DNA of 64,000 bases from Cannabis sativa (GCF_029168945.1 NC_083604.1:9850812-9914811); one strand, 5' to 3'. Shown: positions 36,401 to 48,774, counted from the stretch's first letter. The notes: generated from the letters alone by a model not told the origin. Numbers and translations: made by a program.

Positions 36401-39400
36401 TGCAAGTCTTATACAGTCGCCACCATTAGGGTGGTCATAAACTATATAAAAAAAAAACTTACAAGATTACTTATCTTTCGAGATTAAACGGTGCTAACTT
36501 GCTAATGAACGTTCCTCTATTAGGGAGGATTACTCACTAAAACAATAGCTATGTAAAACCAACAATGGAGATCGAATATCCTTATAATAAAGCTCATTAT
36601 TTAATGAAGGGTTGTATTTTCTTCTAATATTTATTTTAATCCATTTATTTTAAATATATATTTATTTAATTAAAATTTCCAATTTAGAATGAAAAATTCC
36701 AAATATAAATTTTAATTTAATATTTATAAATTATACTTAGATGGATACGAAAATAACGTGAATTATTTCCATCTTCGTAATAATTTCCATAAATATTTAG
36801 AAAATTATTCAATTTAAGTTGTTTCAAAATTAATTTGAATTAATTTACAACTCAAATTTAATTTTCTATAAATATATATTGCATTTTCAAAAATGCTTTA
36901 AAATAAAATAAAATAAATCCTGGAAAATTACTCTAATTTTATGTTGGCCCAAAATTAATAAAATTAATTTTCAACAAAAAATTATAATTCTCCTATTTAA
37001 TTAAATATCTAAGAAAAATTTCAAATATTTAAGTATCATGATTAAAAATCAACTTAAATATTAATATTCTATTTAATTAAATACACTAGAAAAATACTTC
37101 AAGCAAAACAGATAATATCTATCTAGACTTTCATAGACTAATTAATCCAATTTCTAATTATAATATATTTTAGTTCATTTATTTTAATTAATCATTAAAT
37201 GAAAAAGTCACTGATTTAAGTTGGTCCAAAATTAAATAAATAATTTTCAACTTTAATCTATTTTTCAAATAAAATTCGAAATTTCTGCATCTAGGTGATG
37301 CAATTTCGAAATTTTGGGAAATGATTAATAAAATAAAATAAAGTATATTTTGAAAATTATTCAAACTTAAGTTATTCTGAAATAAGATTCCAAACTTAAA
37401 ATAATTTTCAACTTTAATTAAATAACATGAAAATAACAATATTAAAGTATCATGATGAAAATCAACTTAGATATTGAAATTTTCAATTTAATTAAATGTA
37501 TTAAATTCAAGAATCAAATAATTAAGTAAAGAGGAAACTTAATTATTAATTCTAGTTTAATACTAGGAAAATATTCTAAACTTAGATTGTACCAAAATTA
37601 ATTAGGAAACAATTAATTTCACAATCTATGATATTTTCCTATTTAATATTAGAAATAATAACTAGTACTAGAAATAGCTATCTAGAATATATCATTGACT
37701 AAGTGTTTTTCTAAAATTAATTTTAAAATATTACATGAAAAATAAATTTCATATATTTTAAAATTTAATTATGTTGCTAATTCAATTTTAATTAGGTTAG
37801 ACTAATATAATTAACCTAATACAATTATTTAAATAAGGCAAATGGGCCTTCACAATTGGGGTAGTTCATGTGAGCGGGAGCTGGGTTCAGTATGTCGTAC
37901 CCACTTCTATGGCCCCCAACTCTCACACAAGGCCCAAAAGAGAGGAATTTAACCTTTCAATAAATAATTGTTATTCATTGAATAAGCCCAAATCTAATTG
38001 GGCCTAAATAAATTTCCTTATGTCAAAATTTATTTTAGCAACCTAGTCCATTTACTTAGTAAAAACTTAAATGGGCTCCCTATATGTATCTAAGCCCAAA
38101 AGCAAACATATAGGCTCACACAGGTCAAATGATTTGGATGGACCCTATCATGTTTCTAGGTTTACACAGATGAAAGAAGTACAAAATTTACCTGTTACAA
38201 ATTATTTATAAGATCTATCGTCAATTGAACTATGATTAAAATCAGATCATTGGATCATGATCTGTCACCAAGTTAATCATAGCAATTTAGATCAGATAAA
38301 TAATAGGTTTGTTAAAAAGTTTTGAATAAACGATATAAACAAACAAACATTGTCCATGTAACAGATGTGAATCAAGATATTAATATAATTAAATTATTAT
38401 TCTTAAACTAACCAAATAAAGGAAACTAATTTTAAAATATCTAGGTTTATTTGAATCAAATTAAATTAAATATCTAATAAGATCAATGATTTGAAAGAAA
38501 AGAATCTCCAATATCACTTTCAGATCTTATAATTTAATAAAATAAACCAATTTTAAAATAGATTTGGTTAAATAATAATTACCATAATTATATGTCAAAA
38601 TATCTCAAATTAAGCAATATTCAAATCTCCACAAAAATATCTATGTTATTTAAATATTTAAGATATGATTTATAAATTTCCAATAAGAAAAAATGATATA
38701 TATAGAAAAAATATCATTTTTATACTTATAATTTATAAATAATTAAATATTTAACAAAATAACAAATTTTTGAATTTTAAAACATTATGGTAAGTATATC
38801 TATAAAAATATCTATGTTAATTTCAAATTTATTAATTATTTAATTTGTCATATAAGATAATTTTAATATAATATTTTAAATAAAAAGACAAAGTTATCTT
38901 TTAATTTAAAATATCTTAAATATCAAAATATCTAATCTTATAATTAAATAATAAATAAATATTAAAGAAGTTAACAAATTTTTAAATCTGACCATAATAG
39001 GAAATATTTGAAAATTGGAAACAATCCAAAATAGAAATATTTAAAATTGGAAAAAATTCCAAATTGAAAATATTTAAAATTGGAAACATTTCAATTTAAA
39101 AATATTTAAAATTGGAAAAATAAATTTTGGGAAACAATCCCTTGAAAAAATTGGATTTTTGGGGAAAAAACCCCAAAAATCGCAATTTTTGGGAAAGCTG
39201 GCAGCAAGACTGCACGAGCAGCCCAGATAGGCTGCAAAATGGGCCTTACGCGCGCGGATGGGAGGAATTGCAGCCCCATCTGCCGAGAAAACTCGGCGGG
39301 CTGCAGGATTCCCAGGCGAGACACACGGCGTGCTCCTGGGTGATTGACCGAGGTGCGCGCGCGGATGGAAGTTGTCCGAAGCACCTGGTGCACGTGTGCA

Positions 39401-39694
39401 CCTAGCTTCCACAGCCATCATTCCCGATTTTTCAAAAATCATATCTTTCTCAATTTTTATCGGAATCGAGTTCCGTAAAAAACAAAATTGCTTAATTTTT
39501 CACAAGGAATCCAAATAAAATATTATCAAAAATTAACAAAATATATTTCATGGAAAAATTTCGTACAACATAAACATTCATCACATAAGCACATAAACCA
39601 ACATGAAACCATCCAAATCAACACAGAAACATGCAATCATCGTTTTAATTCATATTACATGAAAGTAAATCATTACCATGGCTCTGGTGCCAGT
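33491..39694 (-). other. Interior of the family-A element, no coding capacity seen
   Basis: No recognisable gag, protease, RT, RNase H or integrase motif was found on either strand. Two near-identical 26-bp units containing CCCGTTTAGGCGAGAGTCAA lie at about 36226 and 36337. A short GC-rich block (39185-39420), just downstream of the primer site in transcription order, stands out in AT-rich surroundings. An ORF at 39074-39442 covers that block but has no known domain. A strongly decayed pol cannot be excluded for 33500-36000. Confidence 0.7.
39676..39692 (-). promoter_or_regulatory. Primer-binding site of the family-A element
   Basis: TGGCACCAGAGCCATGG on the minus strand, two bases from the LTR at 39695. 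It matches the initiator-Met tRNA 3' end except at two positions. Confidence 0.8.
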
Positions 39695-41560
39695 TGTTGG
39701 AAATTATTTTACCAGGATCTAGATTTACTAACAAGTATGTTGGATTAACAACCTAATATGAATTCTAAAACAATGAAAATAAACACATATAAAGTTAGAA
39801 AACCTTACAGTGGGTGTAGCGGAATAATATGACTCCTTTCGTTCAGATCTCTAGCCCTTGATTCCTTTCTGTAGCAGAGCATCACCAAGATCTGAACCTG
39901 GATCTTCTTTTCTCCTTCTTTGATGCAGAAATTCCATAGTCTTCCATACTATGATTGAGATACCACTTGATGTGTGTGGGCACTACTCATCACTCAAGCA
40001 TTTCGAAATTACAAAGAAGAAAAGAGAGAGAGAGAAGGTGGCGTGTGAGGCTTTTCTGAGAGAAACAAAATGAACAAAGATGTGTGTCTTACTTTCCTCA
40101 AGCCAACACTTTCTATTTATAGAAAACCCTCTAGGTTTAGGTTAGAATTGCATGGCATTAAAATAATGGAAACTACAAATGGTATTTCTCATGCATAGGG
40201 CCGGCCATACAAAGGGTATTGGGCCTCACTTGGCAACTTTCCCATTTTGTTATTTTCCATTCCCATTTTCTCAAAAATGCCAATTTTCCAATTTAACCTT
40301 TTTAAATGCCAATTCTAATTATTTAATAACTTGGAAATAATTATCAAATAATATTGCCATTTAATATATTTATTAATTTAGACATATAAAATATCTTAAT
40401 TAATAAATAAACCTAAAATCTCTTTTCTTTACAATTTCGCACTTGCTTAGTGAAAATTCATAAAGTAGACATAGTCTAACTTTTAGAATTTTTAATTGAT
40501 TAATTAAAATCAATTAACTGAGTCTTACAAGCAGTATGGCCTCAACTAGTATGGGGACCATGGGTCTATATAACCGAGCTTCCAATAAGTCGAACCGAAT
40601 TTACCAAGTAAATTCCCTAACTTATTAATTCCTCATTGAATCCACACTTAGAACTTGGAATTGCACTCTCAGTCATATAGAAACGCTCTATATGTTCCAC
40701 GATATAGACACGTTATTAGTTATCCATTGTTATAACCCTAATGAGATCAATGATCCTCTATATAGATGATTTACACTGTACAGGATTAAATTACCGTAAC
40801 ACCCTACAATGTATTTTATCCTTAAAACACTTAACCCTGTATAAATGATATTTCACCTAAGTGAAATGAGATCTCCACCATTTATCTTCGTTTGGTTAAG
40901 CTCGAAGGAAATCATCCTTTACTTCTATTTGCCAAATAGAAGCTATAGATTCCATATTTATGTTAGCGCTCCCCCACTCAATTGTATTACCGTGTTCCCA
41001 AAATGTAAGTATCACCCTGACCCAAAAGTAGGCTTAACTAACAAATCAAAGAACACGAATAATACTCTTGAAATTGAGCCTAACCATATCAGGATTTCGA
41101 TCATGTGATCTAGGATCAACTTATGATATTGAATTGAATAGATGTTTACGGTAAGTTTCAAAATCTAATTCAAAGTTCAATATCGGTCCATTCCAATGCA
41201 TACTCCATGCATCCGATACTGGTAAACTTTGCCAATGCCCTGGAAAGGACATAACACTTTTTCAAGGTGTAAGAATACCTATCGCTGATTATACCATGTC
41301 AGTCTAAGTCCAGTGTTCTGACAAATCAGGGAATCTACTTTTGAACATATAATAAAGATTATATTCCACTGTGCTGACAACACTATAATCTTTAACCAAC
41401 TCATATGTTCTGGACTTAAAAAAAATTCATACATTATATACACATATAATCATGAAATAAATCATGTGAACTATGCAACATAAAATGTTATTTCTGATCT
41501 TTATTAATAAGTAAATCTGATTATATGAAATGAGTTTTATTTAGGGCATAAAACCCAACA
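39695..41560 (-). repeat. 5' LTR of the family-A element
   Basis: Nearly identical to 31623-33490; ends CCCAACA followed by the AAATG duplication. Confidence 0.92.
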
Positions 41561-41962
41561 AAATGCATATCACACCGTCCACTAGACCCCTAGCTCTCAA
41601 TACCGAATCATAGAAAACGACATCCAAAACCGGGTAGTCGCATCTGATATCCACCATAAATATCGGGGCTCAGATTTAATTCACTCCCTGTACAGATTCT
41701 AGGTCTTTCACCTACAGGTGAGTGCACACCTGATCTACCTATGATGACACAGAGACTAGGTCGTGAAACAACAATATGCATCGAACATGATCAGCATGGC
41801 TCTCATCAATATAACCAAAGCAGGCAGATAATAAGCATAACAAAAGAACATATTCCTTTTTATTTTCTAGAAAATTCAGCAGCATAACAGTTGTATTTTG
41901 AATAAACCCAAAAATCATAACCTGCATAAATATTTGCACACAAATATATATTTGGCACTCAG
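41561..41962 (-). repeat. 5' LTR of the Tekay-like element, piece 2
   Basis: Matches 24692-25095 of the 3' LTR between the two family-A insertions. Short ORFs here recur at 24872-25072 and are not genes. Confidence 0.92.
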
Positions 41963-42694
41963 TGTTGGAAATTATTTTACCAGGATCTTAGATCTACTCA
42001 CAAGTATGTTTATTAACATCCTAAATATGAACTTTCTAAAACGATAAAATAAACACATATAAAGTTTAGGAAACCTTACATTGGGTGCAGCGGAATAATA
42101 TGACTCCTTCCGTTCAGATATCTAGCCCTTGATTCCTTTCTGTACCAGAGCATTATCAATATCTGAACCTGGATCTCTTTCTCTGAATCTTTGATGCTGA
42201 ATCTCCTTTGCTGATGATCTTTCTTCACGATCTTCCTCACTATGATTGAGGTATTGCTTGATATGTGTGGGCACTACTCTAATCACTAAGGATTTCGAAA
42301 TATATTGAAGAAGAAGAGAGAGAGTGGTCAGCTAAAGATAGGGAGAGAGAAGGCTCAGTTTTTTTTTTGATTCAGAAAGTCTGAAGAAAAGTGTTATTTT
42401 CCTGAAGCCTTCACTATCTATTTATAGCATTCCACTAGGGTTAGATTTGAATTATATGGCATTAAAATAATGAAAAAATCAACTTAAAATAGCTACAAAG
42501 GTGGCCGGCCATACACTAATGGATTGTGTAACGTCCCCGCTTCAAGCCTCCATTGGGTCCTTACACCCACGGACTAATGGCTCTTATACACGAGTACGCC
42601 ACTCTGGCTGCTTCCTGGATCGATGACTGACCCTACAAACCAACACGAGTGTTTTCTGCGTGCTTTGTCCTCACTCGCACGCATCCTGGGAAAA

Positions 42695-42770
42695 CTTCCC
42701 AGGAGGTCACCCATCCTTGAAATTGCTCACAAGCCAAGCACGCTTAACTGTGGAGTTCTTTCGTGATGGG
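42695..42770 (-). other. 5S rRNA-derived segment in Cassandra LTR 1
   Basis: On the minus strand the order CCCATCA, AACTCC-CAGTTAAGCGTGC, GGATGGGTGACCTCCTGGGA follows 5S rRNA. It keeps the A-box and C-box parts of the internal Pol III promoter, but the loop between them is altered. It is not a functional 5S gene. The second LTR has the same segment. Confidence 0.88.
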
Positions 42771-43017
42771 CTACCGAAAAACAAGATGCACCTTGTTGAT
42801 ATAGGTAGTACCAATCAATCCATTTAAGCTCTCTTTAACTGTGTAGTCCCATACCTACACAGTCTCGGAATCATCCCACTTGACCTTCCCCAGGCGGTGT
42901 GGGATTGCACAGCTTACCCGGTGTTTCCCCTTACGGATCACGGGACTACTGACTGTCACAATCACCCCCCCTTACGGGGTCTGACGTCCTCGTCAACCAC
43001 ACTTCCGGCTGGGTCAA

Positions 43018-43030
43018 GGCTCTGATACCA
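43018..43030 (-). promoter_or_regulatory. Primer-binding site of Cassandra
   Basis: TGGTATCAGAGCC on the minus strand, two bases from the LTR at 43033. The purine tract (about 42974-42965) lies at the other end of the 72-bp interior. Confidence 0.9.
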
Positions 43031-43200
43031 TTTGTAACGTCCCCGCTTCAAGCCTCCATTGGGTCCTTACACCCACGGACTAATGGCTCTTATACACGAG
43101 TACGCCACTCTGGCTGCTTCCTGGATCGATGACTGACCCTACAAACCAACACGAGTGTTTTCTGCGTGCTTTGTCCTCACTCGCACGCATCCTGGGAAAA

Positions 43201-43276
43201 CTTCCCAGGAGGTCACCCATCCTTGAAATTGCTCCCAAGCCAAGCACGCTTAACTGTGGAGTTCTTTCGTGATGGG
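43201..43276 (-). other. 5S rRNA-derived segment in Cassandra LTR 2
   Basis: Same arrangement as at 42695-42770, in the 5' LTR of the element, with one visible difference in the spacer (CTCCC for CTCAC on the plus strand). Confidence 0.88.
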
Positions 43277-44804
43277 CTACCGAAAAACAAGATGCACCTT
43301 GTTGATATAGGTAGTACCAATCAATCCATTTAAGCTCTCTTTAACTGTGTAGTCCCATACCTACACAGTCTCAGAATCATCCCACTTGACCTTCCCCAGG
43401 CGGTGTGGGATTGCACAGCTTACCCGGTGTTTCCCCTTACGGATCACGGGACTACTGACTGTCACAGATTGGGCCTTGCTTTTTGCAATTTTGCAATTTT
43501 AACACCTTTTGTATCTGATTTTCTCAAAAATGCCAATTTCCTAATTCAATCATTTAAATGCCAATTCTAACTATTTAATAACTATAAATAATTATTAAAT
43601 AATATTGTCATTTATCATATTTATTAATTGAACCATACAAAGTATCATAATTAACAAATATGCCCCTATAAACTCTTTCTTTACAATTTCGCCCTTACTT
43701 AGTGAAAAATTCACAAAATAGACATAGTCTAAATTGATAATTATAATTGATTAATCAAAACCAATTACATGAGTCTTACAAGCAATATTATCTCAACTAG
43801 TGGGGGGACCATGGGTCTATATAACCGAGCTTCCAATAAGTAGATCAAGAATTTAGCACTAAAATTCACTAACTTATTAATTCTTCGTTGAATCCACGCA
43901 TAGAACTTAGAATTGCACTCTCAGTATATAGAATGCTCTATATGCTCCACCATATAGACACATCATTAGTTATCCATTGTTATAATCCTAATGTGATCAA
44001 TGATCCTCTATATGAATGATCTACACTGTAAAGGGATTAGATTACCGTTACACCCTACAATGTATTTATTCCTTAAAACACTTGACCCCGTATAAATGAT
44101 ATTTCAGCTTATGTGAAATGAGTACTCCACCATATATGTTCGTTTGGTCAAGCTCGAAGGAGATCATCCTTTGCTTACTATTCGCCAGATAGAAGCTATA
44201 GATTCCATGTTTATGATAGCGCTCCCACTCAATTGCACTACCGTGTGCCCAAAATGTACGTATCACCCTGACCTAAAAGTAGGCTTAACTAACAAATCAA
44301 AGAACACGAATAGCCTTTCAAGATTGAGCCTAATCATAAGAGGATTAAGATCATTTGATCTAGGATCAACTAGGCGATATTGACTTGAATAGATTTTACG
44401 GTAAGTTTAATTAAATCTAAGTCAAAGTTCAATATCGGTCCCTTCCGATGCATACTCCATGCATCCAACCTGAGCTTTACTTTAACCAATGTTCTCGAAA
44501 GAACATAGTATTTCTCCAAATACAAGTAAACTCTTGTTGTAGATTATCATATCAGTAAAACCCTGTGTCTGATAAATCTAGGAAACTTTATTCACATAGT
44601 CATGTTTACTTTCCAATGTGTTGACGGCACAATAAACAGGATCAAGTATGTGAAAAGGGTTTCAGATGAATTCATACATTATGTACATATAATCATGAAA
44701 TAAATCATGTGAACTATGAAATATTAAATGTTATTTCTGATCTATATTAATAAGTAAATCTAATTATATTGAAATGAGTTTTATTTAAGGCATAAAACCC
44801 AACA

Positions 44805-45813
44805 CTCAGTGCCCCAGAACAGTCCAGAAAATATGCAGATTAAGTTTTCAATTTTTCAAACAATTTTGTAAATCATAAAAATTGGAATATGTTTAATGTT
44901 ATACAACGCATATAAAAATCAAGTCCAATAATCAAGTTGAGTCCCTACCTCTCCCGAGTCGTTAAACGTTTTCCAAAGACGATCTTAAGCTCTCAAGTCT
45001 CGAGCTCCAATTGTTTAGTCCAAACTTACATATTACTCTCACTTATACCACCAAATGGTTAAATAATTATCATTATCGCATTCTACATTCAAAACCGAGT
45101 CCAACGACATATAATATGACTATATTTAAAATTTGGGGTTCCGAAGCCTCACCTAAGCAGTGCACATTAACAATCGGTGGCGGTAAAAATTGGTGTACTG
45201 GAAATGTCGCCGAAAATAGGAGTAGTATATATCAAAACAACCACCTCGACGAGTAGATCACACCCATGCCAATCGTTTGTCAAATCCGTGCACGCTGTCA
45301 CCAAAAAGTCGCCGGAAAGGGGCGGAGCTACAAAAATGTCACCAGAAAAAGTAGCGAACCGTGAAAAATAGTTTAGTGTAGGTTGTTCTCCTCGACGAGC
45401 TGAGTGTAGTGGTGAAAACCTCTCGTCAAACGGACGCCGAAGGTGACCGGAAAACCCGTTCAAAGTTTGAAACCCCAAACTTTGACTTGCGATCCTAAGC
45501 TAACGGCGGCGAGAGGAGCGGCGCCGCTTGGGGGGTGAGGTCGCCGGCACTAGGAGGTCTGAGTAGTCCGACTCGTGAGGTCGGGCGGTGGCCGAAGATA
45601 GGTCACCGGAGTGAGGTGGTTATGGAGGTTTATGGGTTTTATTTTTGTATTTTAAAGAGAGAGAAAGAGAGAAATATAGATAGAGAGAGAGGGGGACGAA
45701 GGGTTCAGTTTTTATTACATATAATAAATTTTTTTATATACATATATATTATTTATTTATTATTTTATATATATATATAAAAATATTTGACTCGGTCAAA
45801 CCGAGTCTTTACA
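44805..45813 (-). repeat. 5' LTR of the Tekay-like element, piece 3
   Basis: Matches 25091-26101, ends with the hairpin at 45789-45807 and TTTACA, followed by the TACAC duplication. Confidence 0.92.
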
Positions 45814-45818
45814 TACAC

Positions 45819-45867
45819 TATTTATCCTCTTCTTAAATCCTAAATGGACACTAATGAGGAAAGTGAA
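45819..45867 (+). pseudogene. Tail of the decayed gag split by the Tekay-like element
   Basis: The continuation of 22226-24038 after the target duplication; about 50 bp, no readable motif. It ends where the next LTR starts. Confidence 0.5.
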
Positions 45868-46255
45868 TGTAAAGACCACTTAATTTTAATATCAGGATTA
45901 GCAGATAATTAGGACTTAATTATGAAATTAGATTTCTAATTACGATTTATAAATTTATGGTGATATATTTGAATTTTAGGTGTGTTATTTACGTTATATA
46001 TGGAATTTTATGTTTTTTTTTAATATTTTTATGCCCGACAACATTGGAACGTGACGTTTGGCCAATAGAATCATATTTTCTTATGGTTTAGTATTTCAGT
46101 TTTAGCGGAACAATAAAGTTACACATTGAGAATGTCGAAATTAGGCGGGGTATTGTGAATTGACCATTTTACCCCTAGGCCACTTTATTAGCTAAGTTTT
46201 TTGTGAAGGGCATTTTAGTCATTTTAGGTGTTGAGGGTTAGAAATTTAGATATTT

Positions 46256-46341
<86 letters not shown>

Positions 46342-47686
46342 TCGATTCAGCTGAGAATCAAGGGGGAAATCAATTTTGTTCTAAAATTCAAGGGGGGAAA
46401 ATAGTAAGGTTTTAGTTATTCTAACCCAAGGTAAGCTGCCAAGCTCATCCCTTTGTGATTCCTTAAGTTTCAAGCTAAGTTTATGCATGATTTTAGAATT
46501 AGGGTTCTGTGATGTTAAATGGTGTTTTTGGATACTGGGTATATTACTTGATGTTATTGCTCGATTTATTCTTGTTGTGGCCTAATTAGGAGGCCTGGAA
46601 GGTTTGGTAGCATTTGGGATAGAATTGAGGTATTTGTGATGTTTTTGGTGTTTCCTGCACTGAAGCGGTCAACTGGTTCAGTGGAACCTATAGGAATTGG
46701 AATTCCAATTGGTCCCCAAGAAACCCCACATAATCAGTCTTCTAGTTAGGAAACCGGTCTGCCAGTTGGGGCATTTTAGGGAACCCTAGTTTTTCTTGTT
46801 TTTGAAATATATAGGGTATTGCCATGTTATTCATCGATAGGGAAACTTTTAGTTTCGATTTATGTCCCTAAAAAGTGATTCAGCATGTCACTCATCAACG
46901 AATATTGTGATTTAAGGGCCTGTAAATCGTCGAGCAACAGTTCCACTTAGGTTGACCAGCACACCTGAATTTGGAAATGAGGTAAGATTAGTATAATGAT
47001 ATGCATTTGTGTTTACATGTTTAGCGTACATATTTATTAAGCATGTTAGATTACATTGATAGCGGTATCAATACACGTAGAGTTGTGTTGGATACTAATA
47101 TATGTATGTTTGGCTCAGATACTGATCGATGATATCACATAGGTACGGCTAGAGTACCGAATATAGACTGATATTATAGTCGATAGTATTGTCGTACAAA
47201 TGTTTAAGACTCAGTACCGCCTAGGTTGCGGGGATTAAGGTTACAGTTGGGTGTATGGGCGCCTGATTGTAATCCAAGTTATATTTATGAATATGATTAT
47301 ACTTTTCTTACTAAGTCTGTCGAGTTATAAATATTGTTTTCATTTGTAGGTAAGGGCAAGGCTAAGGTTGAGCAGTCGTGAGAGCGAGCGGGTGAAGATT
47401 GTACATGTCGGAGCGGTTAGGCTTGGAGCATACGATCTTTGGGACAACTGGTTGTATTTTGTTTAGTCGCTAGGCAACAATTTTTGTATTACGTACTTTG
47501 TATCAGTTGTAAATATTTTATACTTGGGATCTCAGTTATAGATATATGTCTTTTATTTTGATATTCAGACGTATTTAAGCAAAAATTTTAATTACTCGCG
47601 ATTTTCAATAAACTCTTTGATTAGTAAAAAGTTGCATAGTTAATATAAAATCATGTTAATACGCCTAATCTAGTAGGGTGTTACAA
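45868..47686 (+). repeat. LTR of a plus-strand Ty3/gypsy element
   Basis: TGTAAAGACCAC to GGGTGTTACA, 1.8 kb, followed at once by a primer site, so this is a 5' LTR. It contains an 80-bp CT microsatellite. Its start TGTAAAGAC is shared with the Tekay-like LTR. Confidence 0.88.
46259..46338. repeat. (CT)40 microsatellite
   Basis: About 80 bp of uninterrupted CT within the gypsy LTR. Confidence 0.97.
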
Positions 47687-47689
47687 TTT

Positions 47690-47702
47690 GGTATCAAAGC
47701 CA
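47690..47702 (+). promoter_or_regulatory. Primer-binding site, initiator-Met type
   Basis: TGGTATCAAAGCC, one change from the usual form, three bases after the LTR. Confidence 0.88.
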
Positions 47703-47981
47703 CCAGATTGTCTTCTAAAGATCGTCACGACATGTACAATCACCATCAGCAATAATCTCGACTCACAGTTCAGTAAGCCCTTATTGCTTTAGTAGTTTAT
47801 TTTATTAGTATGTTATAAGAAAAGCTTGATAGGAAGCATGTTATTAGTAGCCTGATAGCTGAATAGGCGCATGTTTTGATTTTTTTAAAAAAAAAATAAG
47901 TGGTAATCAGTAAGTTATTCTTGATCGCATCTGACCAGGCTAGCTCTTAGTTTCCCAGATTGTTCTATTAGAATAGACGCC

Positions 47982-48774
47982 ATGCAAAATACGAGGAGCC
48001 AGGGTAACTCGGTCGGATCTAGTGGCGGCCAGGGAGTTCAGTTTCTCCTAAATATACGTGGCCGAGGTAGAGGCCCTAGAGGTAGGGCACGCGGTCAAGG
48101 AGATGTTAACCCACCGAAGGCTGCCCAAGATTGGAAAAATAAGTTTGCAGCAATGCAAGGCAGAATCAACGAACAAGACGAAGAAATCATACGCCTGAGG
48201 TAGCATGGTGCTCCTACAATGACTGTTCCAGAGATGCAGGTGGCTCCTACCCCTGCTGTGCAGACAAGGCTGATTGTTGCAGTGAATCAGATAGAACCAT
48301 TGTACGAAAGGTTCCGCAAGCATGCACCTCCAGTGTTTCTGAGAGGTCCTAATGTGATGAAAGTCGAGTAGTGGCTAACGATTATTACTCAAATTTTGAA
48401 CTTTATGGGTGTCACCGGCAATTACAGAGTAGATTGTGTCACATTCTAATTCCAAGAAGATTCCCTGGTCTGGTGGGATATGGTGGCTTTAACTCGGGAT
48501 GTTACTACAATTTCTTGGGAAGAGTTCAAGGAATTATTCAACACAAGGTATTACAATGAGGCAGTCAGAAGTGCGAAGAGAAAAGAATTCACCCAGCTAA
48601 GAACTCAAAAGAAAAATATGTTTGTTACCGAATATACAACTCAGTTTAATAGGCTGGCAGGGTTGGCTTCTTTGCATTCCTCAATCCATTTGAATTTCTT
48701 GTTTCTACGCAGCGCATTGATAAACGAGATGCAATCATTTATAGACTTGGAAATGAATTAGTTGAGGGCTACGG
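47982..48774 (+). pseudogene. Ty3/gypsy gag fragment, broken
   Basis: Starts MQNTRSQGNSVGSSGG with an Arg/Gly-rich tract, then a coiled region (NKFAAMQGRINEQDEEII), PLYERFRKHAPPVFLRGP and the gag core (ISWEEFKELFNTRYYNE; KNMFVTEYTTQFNRLAGL). All parts are in one frame but stops occur at 48201, 48369, 48447 and 48759. It is cut at 48774 by a solo LTR; no pol of this element follows on the plus strand. Confidence 0.88.

Larger units (their letters stand above)
31623..41560 (-). mobile_element. Non-coding LTR element, 9.9 kb (LARD-like, 'family A')
   Basis: TSD AAATG at 31618-31622 and 41561-41565. LTRs 31623-33490 and 39695-41560 (1,868 and 1,866 bp) run TGTTGG...CCAACA and differ at only about a dozen positions by eye. 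A primer site (39692-39676) and a purine tract (33500-33491) give minus orientation. The 6.2-kb interior shows no gag or pol ORF, only short chance frames, and is very AT-rich between 36600 and 39100. This fits a large retrotransposon derivative moved by another element's proteins. Superfamily cannot be assigned without coding sequence; the AGTGGGAG purine tract is Copia-like. Confidence 0.88.
42527..43466 (-). mobile_element. Cassandra TRIM retrotransposon, 940 bp
   Basis: Two 434-bp LTRs (42527-42960 and 43033-43466) flank an interior of only 72 bp that holds a primer site and a purine tract, bracketed by GATTG duplications (42522-42526 and 43467-43471). Each LTR contains a minus-strand segment closely resembling plant 5S rRNA, including GGATGGGTGACCTCCTGGGA and AGTTAAGCGTGCTTGG. 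5S-bearing LTRs define the Cassandra family, described in the literature as widespread in vascular plants. The LTRs differ at only two or three sites by eye, so the insertion is recent. It has no coding capacity and relies on other elements. Confidence 0.95.
41963..44804 (-). mobile_element. Family-A solo LTR containing a Cassandra element
   Basis: TSD CTCAG (41958-41962 and 44805-44809), ends TGTTGGAAAT and ACCCAACA. Without the Cassandra insertion it is about 1.9 kb. It is a more diverged relative of the LTRs at 31623 and 39695. Confidence 0.92.
24044..45813 (-). mobile_element. Tekay-like Ty3/gypsy retrotransposon, minus strand, with nested insertions
   Basis: TSD TACAC at 24039-24043 and 45814-45818. 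The 3' LTR is 24044-26101. The 5' LTR is in three pieces: 30966-31622, 41561-41962 and 44805-45813. The internal region is 26102-30965 with an initiator-Met primer site, a polypurine tract and a single-frame gag-pol ending in a chromodomain. The two LTRs differ at roughly 2% of positions by eye, so the element predates the copies nested in it. Without insertions it would be about 9 kb. The first LTR base pair has decayed on the left (TA instead of TG). Confidence 0.94.

Noticed and set aside
39074..39442. 122-residue ORF as a gene of the family-A element
   Set aside because: Long frames occur on both strands because the block is GC-rich; no homologous domain recognised. Kept only as a GC-rich block.
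42695..42770. Functional 5S rRNA gene
   Set aside because: Only part of 5S is present, the middle loop is altered, and it is embedded in a Cassandra LTR.
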